In this document: in pieces, positions 61,204 to 64,000 of the stretch | Position numbering within the stretch: the stretch's first letter is position 1 | Layout: every line of letters starts with the position of its first letter | NCBI RefSeq assembly: GCF_900176515.1 | Contig: NZ_FWXV01000009.1 | Span: forward strand, 248,001-312,000 | Source: Kibdelosporangium aridum | GTDB taxonomy: Bacteria > Actinomycetota > Actinomycetes > Mycobacteriales > Pseudonocardiaceae | DNA length: 64,000 nucleotides | Direction: 5' to 3' | The notes under the pieces: model-generated | Seen by the model: the letters and a program-made list of their open reading frames with translations, nothing else | What the model was told of the DNA's origin: nothing | Databases searched by the model: none | Translations under genes and position numbers: made by a program

Positions 61204-62024
61204 CGTCCTGCCTCCTTCACAGCTGTGTTGAAGTCCGGGCCGCACCATGCGCCGCCCAGGTAGCGCGCGGCGTACGAGTCCGGGTCGAGTTCGCCGTGCC
61301 GCGCGAGCACTTCCTCGGCGTACGCCTCGGAGTCGTCCTGCGACTCGAAGCCGAGCTTGCGGGCCTCATCCAGGGAGAACCACCGGCGGGTGTTGTCCGA
61401 GACGCCCCAGACGATCCGGAAGCCCGGCTCCGGCGTGGCCAGGCACGCTTCCAGCAGCCGGGCGCAGTCGGCGGGCGACAGCCACGTCGAGAGCATCCGG
61501 ACGTCCTTGGGCTTCTCGAAGCACGATCCGATCCGGACGCAGATCACGTCCATGCCGTACCGGTCGACGTACATGCTGCCCAACGCCTCGACCGCGACCT
61601 TGCTGACGCCGTAGTTGGTGTCCGGGCGGGGGAATTCGTAGTCACCCGCTTCGCCGTCGGCCTTCTTGACGTAGCCGACGGCGTGGTTGGAGCTGGCCAG
61701 CACGACGCGCTTGACGCCCTGCCTGCGCGCGGCTTCCAGGACCACGTAGGTGCCGTTGATGTTGACGTCCAGGATCTTGGACCAGACCTGTTCGAGGCTG
61801 TGCCCGCCGAGATGGATCACCGCGTCCACGCCCGCGCAGGACTTCTCCATCGCGTCCATGTCGGTGATGGACGCCTGGATGATCTCGGTTTGCTCGCCGT
61901 CGGCCGCGGCGGGCAGCTCCGCGATGTCCAGCAGCCGCAGTATCCGATCGTCGGCGGCAAGCCGAGGGCGCATCAACGTCCCGACTCCGCCTGCCGCACC
62001 GGTGATCAGGATGCGTTGGGTCAC
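61200..62024 (-). CDS. udh: Uronate dehydrogenase
   Basis: 274 residues from GTG 62024, behind GAAAGGGAAAGAAG; the frame extends eight codons further without a better site. A short-chain epimerase-type Rossmann fold has RILITGAAGGVGTLMRPRLA, VIHLGGHSLEQVW, VLASSNHAVGY and the catalytic Tyr-Lys in TNYGVSKVAVEALG. The SSNHAVG and PDTNYGVSK blocks are characteristic of uronate dehydrogenases, which oxidise glucuronate or galacturonate to aldarolactones with NAD. The middle steps (aldarate dehydratase, KDG dehydratase) are not in the window. Confidence 0.85.
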   Translation of the reverse strand: MTQRILITGAAGGVGTLMRPRLAADDRILRLLDIAELPAAADGEQTEIIQASITDMDAMEKSCAGVDAVIHLGGHSLEQVWSKILDVNINGTYVVLEAARRQGVKRVVLASSNHAVGYVKKADGEAGDYEFPRPDTNYGVSKVAVEALGSMYVDRYGMDVICVRIGSCFEKPKDVRMLSTWLSPADCARLLEACLATPEPGFRIVWGVSDNTRRWFSLDEARKLGFESQDDSEAYAEEVLARHGELDPDSYAARYLGGAWCGPDFNTAVKEAGR

Positions 62025-62075
62025 GTTCTTCTTTCCCTTTCGGTTCAAGCGGCGCCTAGGAATCCAGCACAGGGG

Positions 62076-62876
62076 TCAGCGACCGAACTGGCGAAGCAGC
62101 TCGGTGATCGTCTTCGCACCTTCGAGCAGCGCGGTGACTACTTGGTTCTCGTGGTCGGTGTCCAGCCTGCCCAGCGGCACCGAGCAGCTGATCGCGTCGA
62201 TCACCGGGTTGCGGTACGGCAGCGCGACGGCGAAACAGCCGAGTCCGGGCGTGTTCTCCTCGCGCTCGTGCGCGTACCCGGCCACCCGGAACTTGGCCAG
62301 CTGCTCGTGCAGTGCGGCCTTGTCGACCACAGTGTTCGCCGTCAACGGGCTCAGTTTCTCTGGCAAAATGGAGTCGACTTCCGCCGCCGGACGTTCGGCC
62401 AACAGTGCCTTGCCGAGGGAGGTGGAGTGCGCGGGCAGCCGCCGGCCCACCCGGGACACCACGCGCAGGTGGTGCTCCGACTCCCGGCTGGCCAGGTAGA
62501 CGACGTCGGCGCCGTCCAGCCGAGCCAGGTGGACTGTTTCGTTGACCTCGCGGCGCACGTGTTCCATCACCCGGATGGCCACCTGTACGACCGGATCGTG
62601 GTCCAAATAGGACGTACCGACGAGCAGGGCGCGCACGCCGATGCCGTACGTCCCGCTGGCGGGCTCCACTTCCACCCAGCCGCGTGCGACCAACGTCTGC
62701 AACAACATGTAGAGGCTGGACTTCGGATAGCTCAGCTCATGGTGCAGCTCAGTCAGCGTCAGCCTGCGCTCAGAGGACGCAAGCGCCTCAAGCAGTTCGA
62801 CGGTCCGGTCGGCCGACTTCACGGCGGCCGGGCGGGTGGGCTGGCTTGCCGTTTCTCGGGCTGGTTCGACCGCCAC
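62076..62876 (-). CDS. IclR-family regulator of the uronate genes
   Basis: 266 residues from GTG 62876 with a perfect AAGGAGGACCC site. An N-terminal winged helix (RTVELLEALASSERRLTLTE, YPKSSLYMLLQTLVARGW) precedes the IclR effector domain (VHLARLDGADVVYLASRESE, LPAHSTSLGKALLAERPA, AISCSVPLGR). It is 51 bases upstream of udh on the same strand and diverges from the solute-binding gene at 63022, so it probably controls both in response to a uronate or catabolite. Confidence 0.9.
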   Translation of the reverse strand: MAVEPARETASQPTRPAAVKSADRTVELLEALASSERRLTLTELHHELSYPKSSLYMLLQTLVARGWVEVEPASGTYGIGVRALLVGTSYLDHDPVVQVAIRVMEHVRREVNETVHLARLDGADVVYLASRESEHHLRVVSRVGRRLPAHSTSLGKALLAERPAAEVDSILPEKLSPLTANTVVDKAALHEQLAKFRVAGYAHEREENTPGLGCFAVALPYRNPVIDAISCSVPLGRLDTDHENQVVTALLEGAKTITELLRQFGR

Positions 62877-62913
62877 TTGGGTCCTCCTTTGGCAACAACC
62901 CCGTCACGCGTCC

Positions 62914-62942
62914 TTGACAGTAGTCGTGCTCGATTCTTACAG
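62914..62942 (+). promoter_or_regulatory. Promoter of the solute-binding lipoprotein gene
   Basis: TTGACA (62914-62919) and TTACAG (62937-62942) are 17 bases apart on the plus strand in the divergent IclR/transport gap. Transcription from here would give a leader of about 70 bases that includes the palindrome at 62975. Confidence 0.5.
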
Positions 62943-62974
62943 TCCCGGTCGCGGGTTCACAAGTACGACCGAAC

Positions 62975-62988
62975 TTCGCATATGTGAA
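62975..62988. promoter_or_regulatory. Candidate IclR operator
   Basis: TTCGCATATGTGAA is a 14-bp near-perfect palindrome (one mismatched pair around a CATATG core). IclR-type proteins bind short palindromes of this size. Its place between the regulator and the divergent transport gene fits a shared operator. Confidence 0.45.
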
Positions 62989-63021
62989 AAGAAGCGCCCC
63001 TCAGCAGGTCGGAGTGGTCCA

Positions 63022-64000
63022 ATGCCGGACACCGCAGTCTCGCGCTCGTCTCTCAGATCGTCTGTCACGTCACGTGGTCTCAAGGTGACCGCGGCCGCCA
63101 CAGCTTTCGCTGCGGTGTTGACCGGGTGTGGCACATCAACATCTCCTTCCGCCCCGCAAGGCGATCCGAACGCACCGCTTGAGGTCTGGACTCGCAGCCA
63201 GGAGTCGGCTGCAAAGGTTTACACGAGGATATTCGACGAGTTCACCAAGAAGACCGGCCAGAAGGTGGAGTACAAGGCCGTCTTCAACGATTTCGACAAG
63301 CAGATCCAGCAGCGGGCCGCCAACAAGGACCTGCCGGACCTGGTCATCACCGACACCGGCTCGCTCGGTGTCTTCACCCAGCAGGGCCTGGTCGGCGAGG
63401 TCGACCGCAATTCGATCGCCGGCTCCGCCGACGTCAGCGAGCGGGCGTGGGGCAACGCCAAGACCGCGGACGGCAAGTTCCACGCGGTGCCGTGGTCAAC
63501 GCAGGCGAACGTGACGCTGGTGCGCAAGGACTGGCGCGAGAAGCTGGGCAAGCCCGTGCCGACCACGCACGAGGAGCTGCTCGACCTGGCCAAGGCCTTC
63601 ACCACGCAGGACCCGGACGGCAACGGCCAGGCCGACACCTACGGCATCCTCGCCCCGGCGACCACCGACCGCGGCTACACGCTGTGGTGGGCGTCGAACT
63701 TCCTCTGGCAGGGCGGCGGCGACGTGCTGAAGGACAACGGCGGCGGCAAGTTCGCGGTGGCCATCGACTCGCCGGAGAGCCAGAAGTCGGTCGAGTGGAT
63801 CCGCGGCCTGTTCTGCGACAGCAAGGTGATGAACCCGAACGCGCTGACGCTGACCACCAACGACGCGCACCCGCTGTTCGAGACCGGCAAGGTCGGCGTC
63901 TACACGACCGGCCCGTACATGTTCAACCGGTTCGACAAGAACCTCGGCAAGGACAAGTACGAGGTCATCCCCTCGCCGAAGGGACCGGGTGGCGACACCG
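63022..64000 (+). CDS. ABC transporter sugar-binding lipoprotein, cut by window edge
   Basis: At least 326 residues from ATG 63022, open to the end of the window. A signal peptide with lipobox LTGC (Cys36) is followed by a family-1 solute-binding protein. It has LEVWTRSQESAAKVYTRIFD, DEFTKKTGQKVEYK, NKDLPDLVITDTGSLGVF, FHAVPWSTQANVTLVRKDW and a Ca-binding-like loop DPDGNGQADTYG. It should deliver a sugar or oligosaccharide to an ABC importer whose permease genes would follow outside the window. Given the divergent IclR and udh genes, a uronide or oligogalacturonide is plausible. Confidence 0.9.
   Translation, partial: MPDTAVSRSSLRSSVTSRGLKVTAAATAFAAVLTGCGTSTSPSAPQGDPNAPLEVWTRSQESAAKVYTRIFDEFTKKTGQKVEYKAVFNDFDKQIQQRAANKDLPDLVITDTGSLGVFTQQGLVGEVDRNSIAGSADVSERAWGNAKTADGKFHAVPWSTQANVTLVRKDWREKLGKPVPTTHEELLDLAKAFTTQDPDGNGQADTYGILAPATTDRGYTLWWASNFLWQGGGDVLKDNGGGKFAVAIDSPESQKSVEWIRGLFCDSKVMNPNALTLTTNDAHPLFETGKVGVYTTGPYMFNRFDKNLGKDKYEVIPSPKGPGGDT

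Noticed and set aside
61095..62987. 630-codon plus-strand frame opposite udh and the IclR gene
   Set aside because: Shadow of two recognisable minus-strand genes with strong ribosome sites.

Overview
The base composition (high GC), GTG starts, tight 4-bp gene overlaps and gene content point to an actinobacterium. A PknG/GlnH/GlnX signalling locus, an IdeR-type regulator in an operon with galactose genes, DUF397/XRE pairs, DUF4192 and LGFP/AbfB wall-binding domains fit the order Pseudonocardiales best (Amycolatopsis/Kibdelosporangium-like). The genus is inference.

Layout. 1-407 is the 5' part of a MuiA-family gene on the minus strand. 651-12194 is an accessory island of secreted ALF-repeat proteins and toxin/immunity genes. 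One large secreted protein combines ALF repeats with an Ala-rich coiled coil and ends in a toxin-like tail; its presumed immunity gene overlaps its stop codon. Then come a SpoU methyltransferase, a SUKH immunity gene and an unknown gene. Next is a truncated barnase/RNase-Sa-like module overlapping the first of two barstar-like genes, and this module sits between two copies of an acyltransferase segment. Decayed copies of neighbouring genes lie between these. A DUF397/XRE pair closes the island. 13312-21920 is one minus-strand signalling operon: GlnX, GlnH, a coiled-coil protein, PknG, PP2C, vWA and FHA proteins. Four of its products carry an N-terminal Cys-pair zinc ribbon.

22064-28033 holds a deaminase, an MFS transporter, a secreted Xaa-Pro peptidase, a second PP2C and a hydrolase. 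28104-36863 is an alpha/beta-galactoside degradation cluster (GH27, a GH-D clan protein, ROK repressor, GH36, GH42). 37037-38083 is a DUF4192 gene whose tail has been copied downstream, followed by a 2.3-kb graveyard of IS481 and IS21 remnants. 40446-43775 is a small stress/enzyme cluster (PPOX, ArsR-AHSA1-RibD, GNAT, RibD). 43937-46754 is an ideR-galK-galE operon, which could route galactose released by the upstream glycosidases into the Leloir pathway, although no galT is visible.

46855-58858 contains a rhodanese, a DUF3558 lipoprotein, an AcuC deacetylase coupled to a GNAT/acyl-CoA-synthetase-like protein acetyltransferase, an MgtC-family gene with a possible leader peptide, a two-gene membrane glycosyltransferase operon and an OmpR-type two-component system. 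Tandem 11-bp motifs in front of both the regulator and the glycosyltransferase operon suggest a small regulon. 58833-64000 ends with a Tat-exported protein, a hexuronate oxidation module (uronate dehydrogenase, dioxovalerate-type dehydrogenase, IclR regulator) and the divergent start of a sugar-binding lipoprotein cut by the window edge. No rRNA, tRNA or CRISPR was seen.
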